Notes: generated by a model not told the origin, from the letters alone. Shown: positions 15,709 through 23,144, counted from the first letter of the stretch. The stretch: 25,061 bases of DNA from JBPCOI01 sp051000395 (GCA_051000395.1 JBPCOI010000034.1:1-25061); one strand, 5' to 3'. Program-made: numbers and translations.

Positions 15709-15729
15709 GGCGCGAATCAAGTTCGCGCC
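15709..15729. other. Perfect inverted repeat ahead of the GGEEF gene
   Basis: GGCGCGAA (15709-15716) and TTCGCGCC (15722-15729) pair perfectly around TCAAG. It lies 32 bp before the cyclase ATG, so it could be an operator or a leader hairpin. It falls inside a 21-codon ORF (15688-15753) that has GGGGGA in front. Confidence 0.5.
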
Positions 15730-15761
15730 CGCAGCCTTCGGGGACGTCCTTGACGGTATCG

Positions 15762-16982
15762 ATGCGCGCCTGGGCGCTCTGGTCGGTGCCGCGACGGGCC
15801 CTGTTGGTGATACTCGGCGTCGAAGCCAGCGCCGCGGCGGCGACAGCCACGGCCCTGTGGTTTGCCAACGTGAGTAGCGATGCGCTGGGGCGCATGGCAC
15901 TGTTGTTCGGCCTGTCGGTCGTCCTCGGCGAAGGCAGCGACCGCGTCGAGCGATTCCGCCGATTCCTCGGTTCTGACCGCGGCTGGGTCAACGCGACTTC
16001 GGTGTGGGCCTTTGCCGGCGTGCTCACCTTGCCTGCGGGTTATGCGGGGCTGCTCATCATCGCGGTCTACGCGCACACTCTGCTGCGCGGGCTCCGGCAT
16101 CAGTCGCTGCGTCCCCACCGACACACCTTCTCTGCCGCCACGATGGTACTGGCGACGCTCGCTGCGGCGGCCCTGATACACCTAGCGGACAGATTCACCG
16201 CGCTCCCGACAGGTGCCGCGTCTGCGCTGTCCGTCATCCTGGCCATCGCCGCGTTCCATGTGGTCAACCAGGGACTTGTCGGCCTCGTTCTGGTCCTGGT
16301 GATGCGGCCGTCCTCGTGGCGCTCGGTGCTGATCAGCCGCAGCGACCGGCTGCTCGAACTGGTGACGCTGATTCTCGGTGCCCTCACCGGCGAGACGGTC
16401 ATCCACTCCCCTTGGCTGAGCCCAGGCGTGCTGGCCGTGATTGCAATGCTTTACCGCAGCGCACAGGTCGAGCGGTTGCAGACAAGCGCAGCTACCGATG
16501 TCAAGACCGGGCTGCTCAACGCCTCGGCCTGGCGGGAGCAGGCGGAGGGCCGACTGCGCCGCGCGGCGGCCGCGAAGCAGCCCGTCGCCCTGCTGATGAT
16601 CGACCTCGATCACTTCAAGCAGATCAACGACACCTACGGGCACCTGGCCGGTGACGAGGCGCTGCGTGCGGTAGGCGCGTCGTTGTTGCGAGATCTGCGA
16701 GACCGCGACGCGGTCGGTCGTTTCGGCGGCGAGGAGTTCGCGGTGTTACTCGAGAACGTGACGCGTGATGCCGCGATGGCACTCGCCGAGCGGGTGCGCG
16801 CGAGCATCCGCAACGTTGCCTTGGCCGACGGGGGGCGCCTGAGCGCCTCGGTCGGCGTAGCGCACGAGGCGGGAACGCAGTACGGGCTGCAGGCACTGCT
16901 GGCGGCCGCCGACGTGGCGCTCTATGAGGCGAAGTCGTCCGGGCGCGACCTGGTCCGCCTGTCCCGCCCGGTGGCGGCCTGA
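15762..16982 (+). CDS. Membrane diguanylate cyclase (GGEEF)
   Basis: This enzyme should make cyclic-di-GMP from two GTP. The 406 residues comprise six to eight hydrophobic segments (about 12-34, 41-56, 75-108, 124-142, 151-181, 196-231), a sensor region of no family I recognise, then a complete GGDEF domain. The catalytic set is MIDLDHFKQIND (Asp281) and GGEEF (322-326), with an intact inhibitory I-site Arg313-x-x-Asp316 exactly five residues before it. The start is uncertain: the ATG at 15762 has no good ribosome site, and the frame is open to 15588. One leucine just after GGEEF is a TTA codon (16746-16748). The EAL protein 1.8 kb away would oppose it. Confidence 0.88.
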   Translation: MRAWALWSVPRRALLVILGVEASAAAATATALWFANVSSDALGRMALLFGLSVVLGEGSDRVERFRRFLGSDRGWVNATSVWAFAGVLTLPAGYAGLLIIAVYAHTLLRGLRHQSLRPHRHTFSAATMVLATLAAAALIHLADRFTALPTGAASALSVILAIAAFHVVNQGLVGLVLVLVMRPSSWRSVLISRSDRLLELVTLILGALTGETVIHSPWLSPGVLAVIAMLYRSAQVERLQTSAATDVKTGLLNASAWREQAEGRLRRAAAAKQPVALLMIDLDHFKQINDTYGHLAGDEALRAVGASLLRDLRDRDAVGRFGGEEFAVLLENVTRDAAMALAERVRASIRNVALADGGRLSASVGVAHEAGTQYGLQALLAAADVALYEAKSSGRDLVRLSRPVAA

Positions 16983-16988
16983 GCAACC

Positions 16989-17013
16989 GCCCACCGGCAC
17001 CACGGCGGTGGGC
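16989..17013. terminator. Bidirectional hairpin between the GGEEF and exonuclease genes
   Basis: GCCCACCG (16989-16996) pairs perfectly with CGGTGGGC (17006-17013) around a 9-nt loop. It sits between two convergent stop codons. Confidence 0.6.
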
Positions 17014-17019
17014 GAGCTC

Positions 17020-18771
17020 TCACGCGGACCCGCGCGCCGGGCGGGTGACGAGCGGAAGTAGTCGCCGCTCGCTGAAGGGCGTCACCGCCCGGCGAGCCGA
17101 GTCGGCCGCCAACCAGGCCACCATCCCGCCGGCGCCGCGCGCCGGCAGCAGCCACGGCGCTGAGCTGTCCACCAGGCGGGTGCCCGGCTCCTCGAGCCAG
17201 CGCAAGATGCACTCCGTCTCCTCGCTCAGCGTGGGGTGTTCGGCGTCGACGACGTCGGCGGTGGCCAGCAAGGCGTCGATCACCGGCCACGGAGCCGCGC
17301 CGCGCGCAGTCACCCCCGCGGCGGCCAGGCGACCACGCCGGATGACCGAGATCTCCCAGCCGCCGCAGCCGTCCGATCGCGCGCTTACGACCTGCTCGAT
17401 GCAGCTGATCGCCCGGATCCGCTGCATGCGCGCACAGGCGCGCACCACCGTCGCGATGCGGTCGCGGATGTCGGCGGCCTGCTCGTAGCGCTGCGCAGTC
17501 GAGAGCTCGGTCAGCTTGCGCTGCAAGGGTTCGACGAGGGGACGGACGTCCCCCGTCCAGGCTGCGGCGACGAGGTCGACGAGGACCGCATAGTCGGCCG
17601 GCGTCGCGCCGCCCTCACACGGTGCCGCGCACCTGCCGATTCCCGCCAACGCGCAGGCGGCACGGACCGCTCGGCGGACGGAGAGCCGGTCGCTGCACCG
17701 ACGCAGCGGCACCGCATCGTGGATGGCATCGCGCACCACCTCGGCCTGGCGCTGCGAGCGCAACGGGCCGAGGCAGGCACCGTCGGCGGGCGGGGCGCGC
17801 ACGATCGACAGGCGGGGGAACGCCTCGTTCGTCAATCTCAGCCAGAGCGCGCGCTCGGGATATTTCGAGCGGCGGTTGTAACGCGGCTTGTGGGCCGCGA
17901 TCAGGCGCAGCTCGCGGACCTGCGCCTCCAGGACATGCGCGCAGATGATCGGCTCCACGCGATCGGCCAAGCCGACCATCTCGCCCATCCGGCTGCGCGT
18001 CTCGCTGGCCACGAAGTACTGCCGGACGCGGCTACGCAGATTGGCGCTCGTGCCGACGTAGAGCGGCGTGCCACGAGCGTCGCGGAAGATGTAGACGCCG
18101 GGCGCGGCGGGCAGGCCGTCGGCGAGATGCCGTTTGCGTCGCTGGGCCGGCGACACCTGCGCGGTGAACGAGCGCAGCTCCGGCAGGGACTGCACCCCGA
18201 GGGTGCCGAGCCGCCCGATCAGCGCGTGCAGCACGTCGACGGTGGCCCGTGCATCGGACAGCGCGCGGTGATCGGGCGCGGTGGCCGCTGCGAAGAAGCG
18301 GGCGAGGGTGGCCAGCTTGCAGTTCGGCACCTCGTCGCGGGTCAGCACCCGGCGTGCGAGCAGCGCGGTGTCGACGACCGCGAAACCCGGCCAGGCGACG
18401 GCCTGTTCGGCGCAGGCTGTGCGCAGGAAGGCGACGTCGAACGGAGCGTTGTGCGCGACCAGCACGCTGCCGCGGGCGAACTCGAGGAACGCGGGCAGCA
18501 CCCCGCCGATCGGCGGCGCGCCCCGCACCATGGCGTCGGTGATCCCGGTGAGGACGCTGACAAACGGCGTGATCGCGATTCCGGGATCGACGAGCGTCTG
18601 GAACTCGCCGAGCACCTCGCCGCCCCGCACCCGCACGGCGCCGACTTCGGTGATCGAGTCGGCCGTCGATGAACCGCCGGTCGTCTCGAGGTCCACCACG
18701 GTGAAGCAGGTGGTGCGCAGCGGTTCGGCCAGCTCGTCCAAGCTGGTCTGCACGTACCCCGGCGCCGCCAT
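17020..18771 (-). CDS. DEDDh 3'-5' exonuclease fused to a UvrC-like GIY-YIG domain
   Basis: The 583-residue protein joins two nuclease modules. Residues about 20-190 are a DnaQ-like exonuclease with all five DEDDh residues: Asp27 and Glu29 (VVDLETTG), Asp112 (HNAPFD), His168 and Asp173 (HRALSD). Residues about 220-300 are a GIY-YIG endonuclease domain as in UvrC or Cho (GVYIF at 225-229, YVG at 238-240, Arg246 and the later HKPRYN). A helical stretch near 425-455 resembles the UvrB-binding region. It resembles mycobacterial Rv2191 and probably acts in DNA repair. The ATG at 18771 follows TAGCGT by 7 nt. It is divergent from the NYN gene, with only 66 bp between the starts. Confidence 0.92.
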   Translation of the reverse strand: MAAPGYVQTSLDELAEPLRTTCFTVVDLETTGGSSTADSITEVGAVRVRGGEVLGEFQTLVDPGIAITPFVSVLTGITDAMVRGAPPIGGVLPAFLEFARGSVLVAHNAPFDVAFLRTACAEQAVAWPGFAVVDTALLARRVLTRDEVPNCKLATLARFFAAATAPDHRALSDARATVDVLHALIGRLGTLGVQSLPELRSFTAQVSPAQRRKRHLADGLPAAPGVYIFRDARGTPLYVGTSANLRSRVRQYFVASETRSRMGEMVGLADRVEPIICAHVLEAQVRELRLIAAHKPRYNRRSKYPERALWLRLTNEAFPRLSIVRAPPADGACLGPLRSQRQAEVVRDAIHDAVPLRRCSDRLSVRRAVRAACALAGIGRCAAPCEGGATPADYAVLVDLVAAAWTGDVRPLVEPLQRKLTELSTAQRYEQAADIRDRIATVVRACARMQRIRAISCIEQVVSARSDGCGGWEISVIRRGRLAAAGVTARGAAPWPVIDALLATADVVDAEHPTLSEETECILRWLEEPGTRLVDSSAPWLLPARGAGGMVAWLAADSARRAVTPFSERRLLPLVTRPARGSA

Positions 18772-18778
18772 GACCGCG

Positions 18779-18784
18779 ACGCTA
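18779..18784 (-). promoter_or_regulatory. -10 TAGCGT of the exonuclease gene
   Basis: TAGCGT lies 7 nt before the ATG, suggesting a leaderless mRNA. Eight bases further upstream is TGGTCAGAC, which keeps the GTCAG core of the PafBC-type damage motif in the right place but matches it only partly. Confidence 0.45.
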
Positions 18785-18825
18785 GGCGCGGGGTCTGACC
18801 AAAACCCGGTGGCGCGCCCGCGTCG

Positions 18826-18831
18826 TAGTGT
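18826..18831 (+). promoter_or_regulatory. -10 TAGTGT of the NYN gene, leaderless configuration
   Basis: TAGTGT lies 6 nt before the GTG at 18838. The two divergent promoters share a 66-bp region, so they may interfere with each other. Confidence 0.5.
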
Positions 18832-18837
18832 CAGGAC

Positions 18838-20142
18838 GTGAGCGCCAGCGAGGACACGCCGGAAGCCGAGGCAGGGCCGGTGGTGCTCGCCGAGGCCGCG
18901 CGCCAGCGACTGCTGCAGCTCGCGGCGGATGTCCTCGGCCGGATGGCTGCCGAGGAGATGCCGGCGTCGTTGCGACCGATCGCGAAGTTCACCGCGCAGA
19001 AGCGCCAGCGGCTCGGTGCGCCCGCGCTGGCGGCCGCGCTGGACGCGGACGCCGAGTTCCGGGCGAGGGTCGCGGAGGTGGTCGCCGAGTCCGCACCGCA
19101 GCTGGCCGAGGCGATCCGGGACGGCATGCCGACCGGCGCGTCCGACCCGCTCGACGTCGCCGTCGTCGCCTACCTCACCCGCCCCGACGGCTGGCGCGAG
19201 GTGATCACGGAGGTGAACGCGCGCCGGGCCGGGGAGCGCGACCGCGGCGAGAGTGCGGCACAGAACTCCCGGCTGCGGGCCGAGGTGAGCGAGCTACGCA
19301 GCAGGCTCAAGGCCGACACAGCACGAGTCCGCGAGACGCTCGCCGCTGCCGGCGCCGCCGCGAGTGCCGAGATCGCCGAGCTGAAGCGACAGGCGCGGGT
19401 CCGGGCCGGGGAACTGGGCGCGGCCGAGCGGGGGCGCCTCGACGCGCTCGCAGCGCTGGCCGAGGTGCGGCAGGAGGCCCAGTCGGCAGCGTCGGCCCGG
19501 GAGGCCGAGCTGCGACGTGCCCGGGCCCGCATCGCCGAGCTGGAACGCGCGCTCGAGTCGGCCCGCCGCTCCGCGCGCACCGACCGGGACGTCGACGACG
19601 CCCGGTTGTGGCTGCTCGTCGACACGCTCACCGGTGCCGCGGCCGGAATCCGCCGGGAACTTTCGCTGCCGGCGCCCGCGCTGCGCCCGGCCGACACCGT
19701 CGACGGAGCGGTGACCGCGGCTGCGCACCGCTCGGTCGATGACACCGCGTCCTTCGACCGGCTGCTCGCACTGCCGAACGTGCATCTGATCATCGACGGT
19801 TACAACGTCACGAAGACCGGATACGGCGAGCTGCCCCTGGCAGCGCAGCGCACCCGACTCGTGTCGTCACTGGCCGCCCTGGCGGCTCGGGGCGGCACGG
19901 AGATCACCGTCGCGTTCGACGGGGGCGTGCGGCCGCCGGCCCAACCGCCGGCGCCGCGCGGCGTGCGGGTGCTGTTCAGCGAGGCGGGAGAGATCGCCGA
20001 CGACCTGATCCGGCGACTGGTGGCCGCCGAACCGCAACGCCCGCTGGTCGTGGTCACCTCCGACCGCGAAATCCTCACCGACATGCGCCGCGCCGGTGCC
20101 TGGACGGTGCCCTCGGCCGTGCTGGTGTCGCGGCTGGCCTGA
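18838..20142 (+). CDS. NYN-domain (YacP-like) ribonuclease with N-terminal coiled coil
   Basis: The 434-residue protein has a helical N-terminal region, a long Ala/Glu/Arg-rich coiled coil (about 140-250), and a C-terminal NYN/PIN-like domain from about 315. The nuclease core shows LIIDGYNVTKTG, VAFDGG, an acidic EAGEIADDLI segment and VVTSDREI, which supply the metal-binding aspartates of the YacP family. YacP relatives cut RNA. Here the coiled coil suggests self-association. The GTG start is supported by the leaderless promoter. It forms a divergent pair with the exonuclease. Confidence 0.9.
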   Translation: MSASEDTPEAEAGPVVLAEAARQRLLQLAADVLGRMAAEEMPASLRPIAKFTAQKRQRLGAPALAAALDADAEFRARVAEVVAESAPQLAEAIRDGMPTGASDPLDVAVVAYLTRPDGWREVITEVNARRAGERDRGESAAQNSRLRAEVSELRSRLKADTARVRETLAAAGAAASAEIAELKRQARVRAGELGAAERGRLDALAALAEVRQEAQSAASAREAELRRARARIAELERALESARRSARTDRDVDDARLWLLVDTLTGAAAGIRRELSLPAPALRPADTVDGAVTAAAHRSVDDTASFDRLLALPNVHLIIDGYNVTKTGYGELPLAAQRTRLVSSLAALAARGGTEITVAFDGGVRPPAQPPAPRGVRVLFSEAGEIADDLIRRLVAAEPQRPLVVVTSDREILTDMRRAGAWTVPSAVLVSRLA

Positions 20143-20190
20143 GGGTCGGTTCGGGAACGCGCGGCGGGCTGAGGATTGCCGGCCACGAAA

Positions 20191-20213
20191 CTGTCGGTCG
20201 TCCCTCCTAGCGT
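20191..20213 (+). promoter_or_regulatory. RecA-independent DNA-damage (PafBC-type) promoter
   Basis: CTGTCGGTC (20191-20199), exactly 8 nt, then TAGCGT (20208-20213) matches the mycobacterial RecA-NDp motif tTGTCRGTg-N8-TANNNT in 7 of 9 bases of the first box, with perfect spacing and -10. It stands 37 bp before the small cysteine protein, which has GAGGAG in its leader. Confidence 0.65.
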
Positions 20214-20249
20214 CGGCGAGGAACTGCCAGCCGAGTTGAGGAGCCCGCC

Positions 20250-20453
20250 ATGCTGATCGACTGCGACACCTGCCCGGTCCGCGGCACCAGTTGCCACGAC
20301 TGCGTGATCACCGTCCTGTTGCGCAGGCCCGCGCTGCCCGTCGAGCTCGACGCCGCCGAGCGGCAGGCAATCGGCAGCCTGGCTGCCGCCGGTCTCGTCC
20401 CGCCGCTTCGGGGGGCGCCCGATTCCTGCGGGTCCCGGCGAGGTATTGCCTGA
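20250..20453 (+). CDS. Small four-cysteine protein (67 aa), probably zinc-binding and damage-inducible
   Basis: The protein begins MLIDCDTCPVRGTSCHDCVITVLL, giving two CxxC pairs (Cys5/Cys8 and Cys15/Cys18) as in a small zinc knuckle, followed by a hydrophobic strand and a helix rich in Asp, Glu and Ala. A further cysteine sits near the C-terminus. GAGGAG lies 8 nt before the ATG. The promoter ahead of it looks DNA-damage responsive. I believe short proteins of this kind occur widely in actinobacteria as uncharacterised proteins, but no function is known to me. Confidence 0.75.
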   Translation: MLIDCDTCPVRGTSCHDCVITVLLRRPALPVELDAAERQAIGSLAAAGLVPPLRGAPDSCGSRRGIA

Positions 20454-20492
20454 GAGCTGCGCGCAGAACCGGCGACGCGCGGACGGGGGCCT

Positions 20493-20521
20493 TTGCATAG
20501 CCCGGCACCGCGCCGTAACCT
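20493..20521 (+). promoter_or_regulatory. Promoter of the riboswitch-NlpC/P60 transcript
   Basis: TTGCAT (20493-20498) and TAACCT (20516-20521) are 17 nt apart, giving a normal housekeeping promoter. Transcription would start near 20528 and include the whole riboswitch. Confidence 0.6.
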
Positions 20522-20571
20522 TTCCGAGACTTTCCGGTTTCCTGGCGTCCACCGCGGGCGGCAGCCGGAGG

Positions 20572-20757
20572 TCACCGCCGAATCGCACTCACCTCGCGGC
20601 AGTCGCTCAATCGGGCGTCGCGATGGCGAACCGGGGACCCACCAGTTCCCTTGGGGTGAATCGGTACCGGTTCTGCCCGCTCTCGCGGCGGGTGGCCTCG
20701 CGTGCCGTAGGGCTACTTCCGGCCCGAACCCGTCAGCTAACCCGGTAGGCGGACGAG
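20572..20757 (+). promoter_or_regulatory. Cyclic-di-AMP riboswitch (ydaO-yuaA type)
   Basis: The conserved blocks occur in the expected order: CCGCCGAATC, CGGGGACCCACCAG, TTGGGGTGAATCGG, GTAGGG, CCGAACCCGTCAGCTAACC and GGTAGGCGG. CCGCC (20575-20579) can pair with GGCGG (20748-20752) as the closing P1 helix. It sits in the leader of an NlpC/P60 wall hydrolase, the classic actinobacterial context. The ribosome site GAAGGAG (20761-20767) follows directly; no T-rich terminator is visible, so translation control or another mechanism is possible. The leader 20454-20777 holds nothing else that I can support. Confidence 0.92.
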
Positions 20758-20777
20758 GAAGAAGGAGCCCGCCGACA

Positions 20778-21827
20778 GTGGCGTCTCGACTCTCGCGTCA
20801 TCTCAAGCCCGCGCTCGCTCTGCTCGCCTCCGCCGGCGCCGCGGCCCTGCTCGTGCCCGCGGGCGCGGTAGCGGCCCCGAGCCCGGGCAACCCGCCCACC
20901 GTCGCCTCGGCCGAGCAGCGCCTCGGCGAATTGGCCGCGCAGAACTCGCAGCTTGTCGAGCAGTTCGACCGGGCGCAGCAGGATGTCGCGACGCGACAGG
21001 CGCAGGCGGTCAAGGCGCAGCAGCTCGCCGCGGACGGGGCCGCGCAGTATCAGGCTGCGCGCGCACAGCTCGGAGCGACGGTCGCCGCGCAGTACGAGGG
21101 CGGCTCGTTCAGCGCTACCGGCGCGCTGCTGTCCAGCAACAGCGGCCAGAGCTACCTTGATCAGCTCGACACGCTGACGATGCTCTCCACGCACACCTCG
21201 CAGGTCGTCGACGCCATGAAGGCGTCCAAGAAGGTCGCCGATTCGACGAGCAAGAACGCCGACGTCCTGCTCTCCAGCGCGCGTGCCAAGCGCGATGCGT
21301 TGGCCAGGCAGCGGCAGCAGGTGCAAACGCAGGTCAACAAGTACACGGCGCTGCTGGCGACGTTGACCTCCGCGCAGCGTGCGGCATACCAGCGCATGCA
21401 GAACCCGAGCGTCAGCGCGCAGACGATCAGCAACGCGAAGGTGCAGCTCTCGGCGATGCCCGCGACGTCGGCAGCCGCAGCAAAGGCGGTGCGCTTCGCT
21501 CTGGAACAGGTCGGCAAGCCCTATGTCTTCGGCGCGGCCGGCCCCGGCAGCTTCGACTGCTCCGGTCTGACGATGGCGGCATGGGCTTCGGCCGGCGTGA
21601 GCCTGCCCCACTCGGCCGAGGGACAGTACAGCTACGGCCACCACGTGGCCTTCAACCAGCTGCAGCCGGGCGACCTGATGTTCTTCTACCAGCCGATCGG
21701 CCACGTCACGATCTACGTCGGCGGCGGGCTGATGGTCTCCGCACCGACCGAGGGCGAGAACGTGTCGGTCGTACCCGCGAACGCCTTCGGCGGCTCGTTC
21801 ACCGGCGCTACCCGCCTGACGCACTAG
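20778..21827 (+). CDS. Secreted NlpC/P60 peptidoglycan endopeptidase
   Basis: The 349-residue protein has a signal peptide (arginine/lysine start, hydrophobic core to about 30, likely cut after AVA), a long helical coiled region (about 42-215), and a C-terminal NlpC/P60 domain. The catalytic cysteine is Cys261 in FDCSG and the histidine is His309 in GHVTIYVGG. Such RipA-like enzymes cut the D-Glu-mDAP bond of stem peptides, and the coiled coil usually controls access to the active site. The GTG start at 20778 has AAGGAG 10 nt upstream. Expression is under the cyclic-di-AMP riboswitch, and the next gene starts 15 bp after its stop. Confidence 0.93.
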   Translation: MASRLSRHLKPALALLASAGAAALLVPAGAVAAPSPGNPPTVASAEQRLGELAAQNSQLVEQFDRAQQDVATRQAQAVKAQQLAADGAAQYQAARAQLGATVAAQYEGGSFSATGALLSSNSGQSYLDQLDTLTMLSTHTSQVVDAMKASKKVADSTSKNADVLLSSARAKRDALARQRQQVQTQVNKYTALLATLTSAQRAAYQRMQNPSVSAQTISNAKVQLSAMPATSAAAAKAVRFALEQVGKPYVFGAAGPGSFDCSGLTMAAWASAGVSLPHSAEGQYSYGHHVAFNQLQPGDLMFFYQPIGHVTIYVGGGLMVSAPTEGENVSVVPANAFGGSFTGATRLTH

Positions 21828-21842
21828 AGCGCTGCGCAGCCG

Positions 21843-23144
21843 GTGAGCGTCGGGCCTGCCGTCCGGCGGGCACGCCCGCGAGTGCGCACCGCGCTCATCG
21901 CCGTGGCGCTCGCGGTTGCGCCCGGATTGGCTGACTGCGGCGGCTCGAATCGTGCGACGGATACCGCGCCGAGCATGGCGCAGGCTCGGGCGCTGCTGGT
22001 TCGGCACGCGGCGGCCGTGATACGGCACTCGGCACCGGCCTTCCTGGCCGACGTCGACCGGAGCGTGGCCGCCGCGGGATTCCGGTCGAGGCAGGCCAGC
22101 CAGATCGCCGACCTCGCCGACGTGCCGCTGCACAGCTGGGCATACACCGTTGTCGCGCCGGTGACCGATCCCGAGACCATCGGCGCGGCGGCCAGACGGT
22201 ACGGCGCGAAGACGCTGATCGTGCGGGTGAGCCTGGCGTACGCGCTCGACCACGTCGACACCGAGGCGACCAGACACGACCTGTGGTTGAGCTTCGTCGA
22301 GCGGGACGGACGGGCCTACCTCGCCGGCGACGACGACGTGCTCGACTCCGGCGGCGTCAGCTGGCGCGGGCCGTGGGACTTCGGCCCGCTGCTCGCCGCG
22401 CGGGGAAGCGCCAGCCTGGTGCTCGGCCCGCCGCAGGACGCGGCCCGGCTGGGCGAGCTCGCGGCGACGGTCGACGCGGCCGTCCCGGTGGTGACCGGCG
22501 TGTGGGGAACGGGCTGGTCGCAGCGGGTCGCGGCGATCGTGCCGAGCGGACGCGCGGAGTTCAGCGCGCTGGTCGGCTCGGGCTCGGCGGTATCGGACAT
22601 CTCCGCCGTCGCTGTCACCGACGGCGAGGACCCGGCAACCGGCAAGCCCTACGGGCAGCGGGTGGTGATGAATCCGGACGCGTTCGGCACCCTCGGTGCG
22701 ACAGGCCTGCGCATCGTGGTGCAGCACGAGATAACCCACCTCGCGACCGCGGCCAGCACCGGCGCGAGGACGCCACGCTGGATCGTGGAGGGCTTCGCCG
22801 ACTACGTCGCAAACCTCGGCAGCGGGCAGCCGACCAGGGCCGCCGCAGCCGAGCTTGCCGCCGAAGTGCGCCGCGGCACGGTGGCGTCCACGCTGCCGAG
22901 CGACGCCGAATTCGCGCCGAGCAACCCGCGCCTGCCGCAGGTGTACGAGGAGTCCTGGTTGGCGTGCCGGCTGATCGCCGCCCGCGCGGGCCAAGCCGGG
23001 CTGGTGCGTTTCTACCGGCTCGCCGGCACGGCGGCCGGGGGGCCCGGCTCGGCCGTGGCGACCGCGATGCAGGCGACGGTGCACGAGTCGGTTGCGCTCT
23101 TCACGGCCCAGTGGCGTGCCTACCTGAGCTCGCAGCTCGGATGA
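21843..23144 (+). CDS. Exported metallopeptidase-like protein with HEITH motif
   Basis: The 433-residue protein starts with a basic, hydrophobic signal sequence and Cys32 in GLADC, which looks like a lipobox except for Asp before the cysteine; lipidation is therefore uncertain. After a poorly conserved middle part it shows QHEITHL (His295, Glu296, His299) and WIVEGFADYV with Glu316, the ligand set of a gluzincin zinc peptidase (peptidase MA-like). The spacing of 17 residues from the second histidine to the glutamate is reasonable. It lies in an apparent operon between the NlpC/P60 hydrolase and pimB', overlapping the latter by 4 bp. The substrate is unknown; a wall or lipoprotein function is likely. 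Confidence 0.8.
   Translation: MSVGPAVRRARPRVRTALIAVALAVAPGLADCGGSNRATDTAPSMAQARALLVRHAAAVIRHSAPAFLADVDRSVAAAGFRSRQASQIADLADVPLHSWAYTVVAPVTDPETIGAAARRYGAKTLIVRVSLAYALDHVDTEATRHDLWLSFVERDGRAYLAGDDDVLDSGGVSWRGPWDFGPLLAARGSASLVLGPPQDAARLGELAATVDAAVPVVTGVWGTGWSQRVAAIVPSGRAEFSALVGSGSAVSDISAVAVTDGEDPATGKPYGQRVVMNPDAFGTLGATGLRIVVQHEITHLATAASTGARTPRWIVEGFADYVANLGSGQPTRAAAAELAAEVRRGTVASTLPSDAEFAPSNPRLPQVYEESWLACRLIAARAGQAGLVRFYRLAGTAAGGPGSAVATAMQATVHESVALFTAQWRAYLSSQLG

Noticed and set aside
15590..15760. Cyclic-di-GMP riboswitch ahead of the GGEEF gene
   Set aside because: I looked for the GEMM-type conserved blocks because of the gene context, and they are not present.
15626..15877. 83-codon frame across the cyclase start
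   Set aside because: Its middle looks protein-like, but it overlaps the cyclase membrane helix in another frame and ends in an Arg-rich shadow. There is no ribosome site.
20733..23084. 783-codon open frame on the minus strand
   Set aside because: It is antisense to the NlpC/P60 and HEITH genes, has the Arg/Gly/His-rich look of a shadow frame, and has no recognisable domain.
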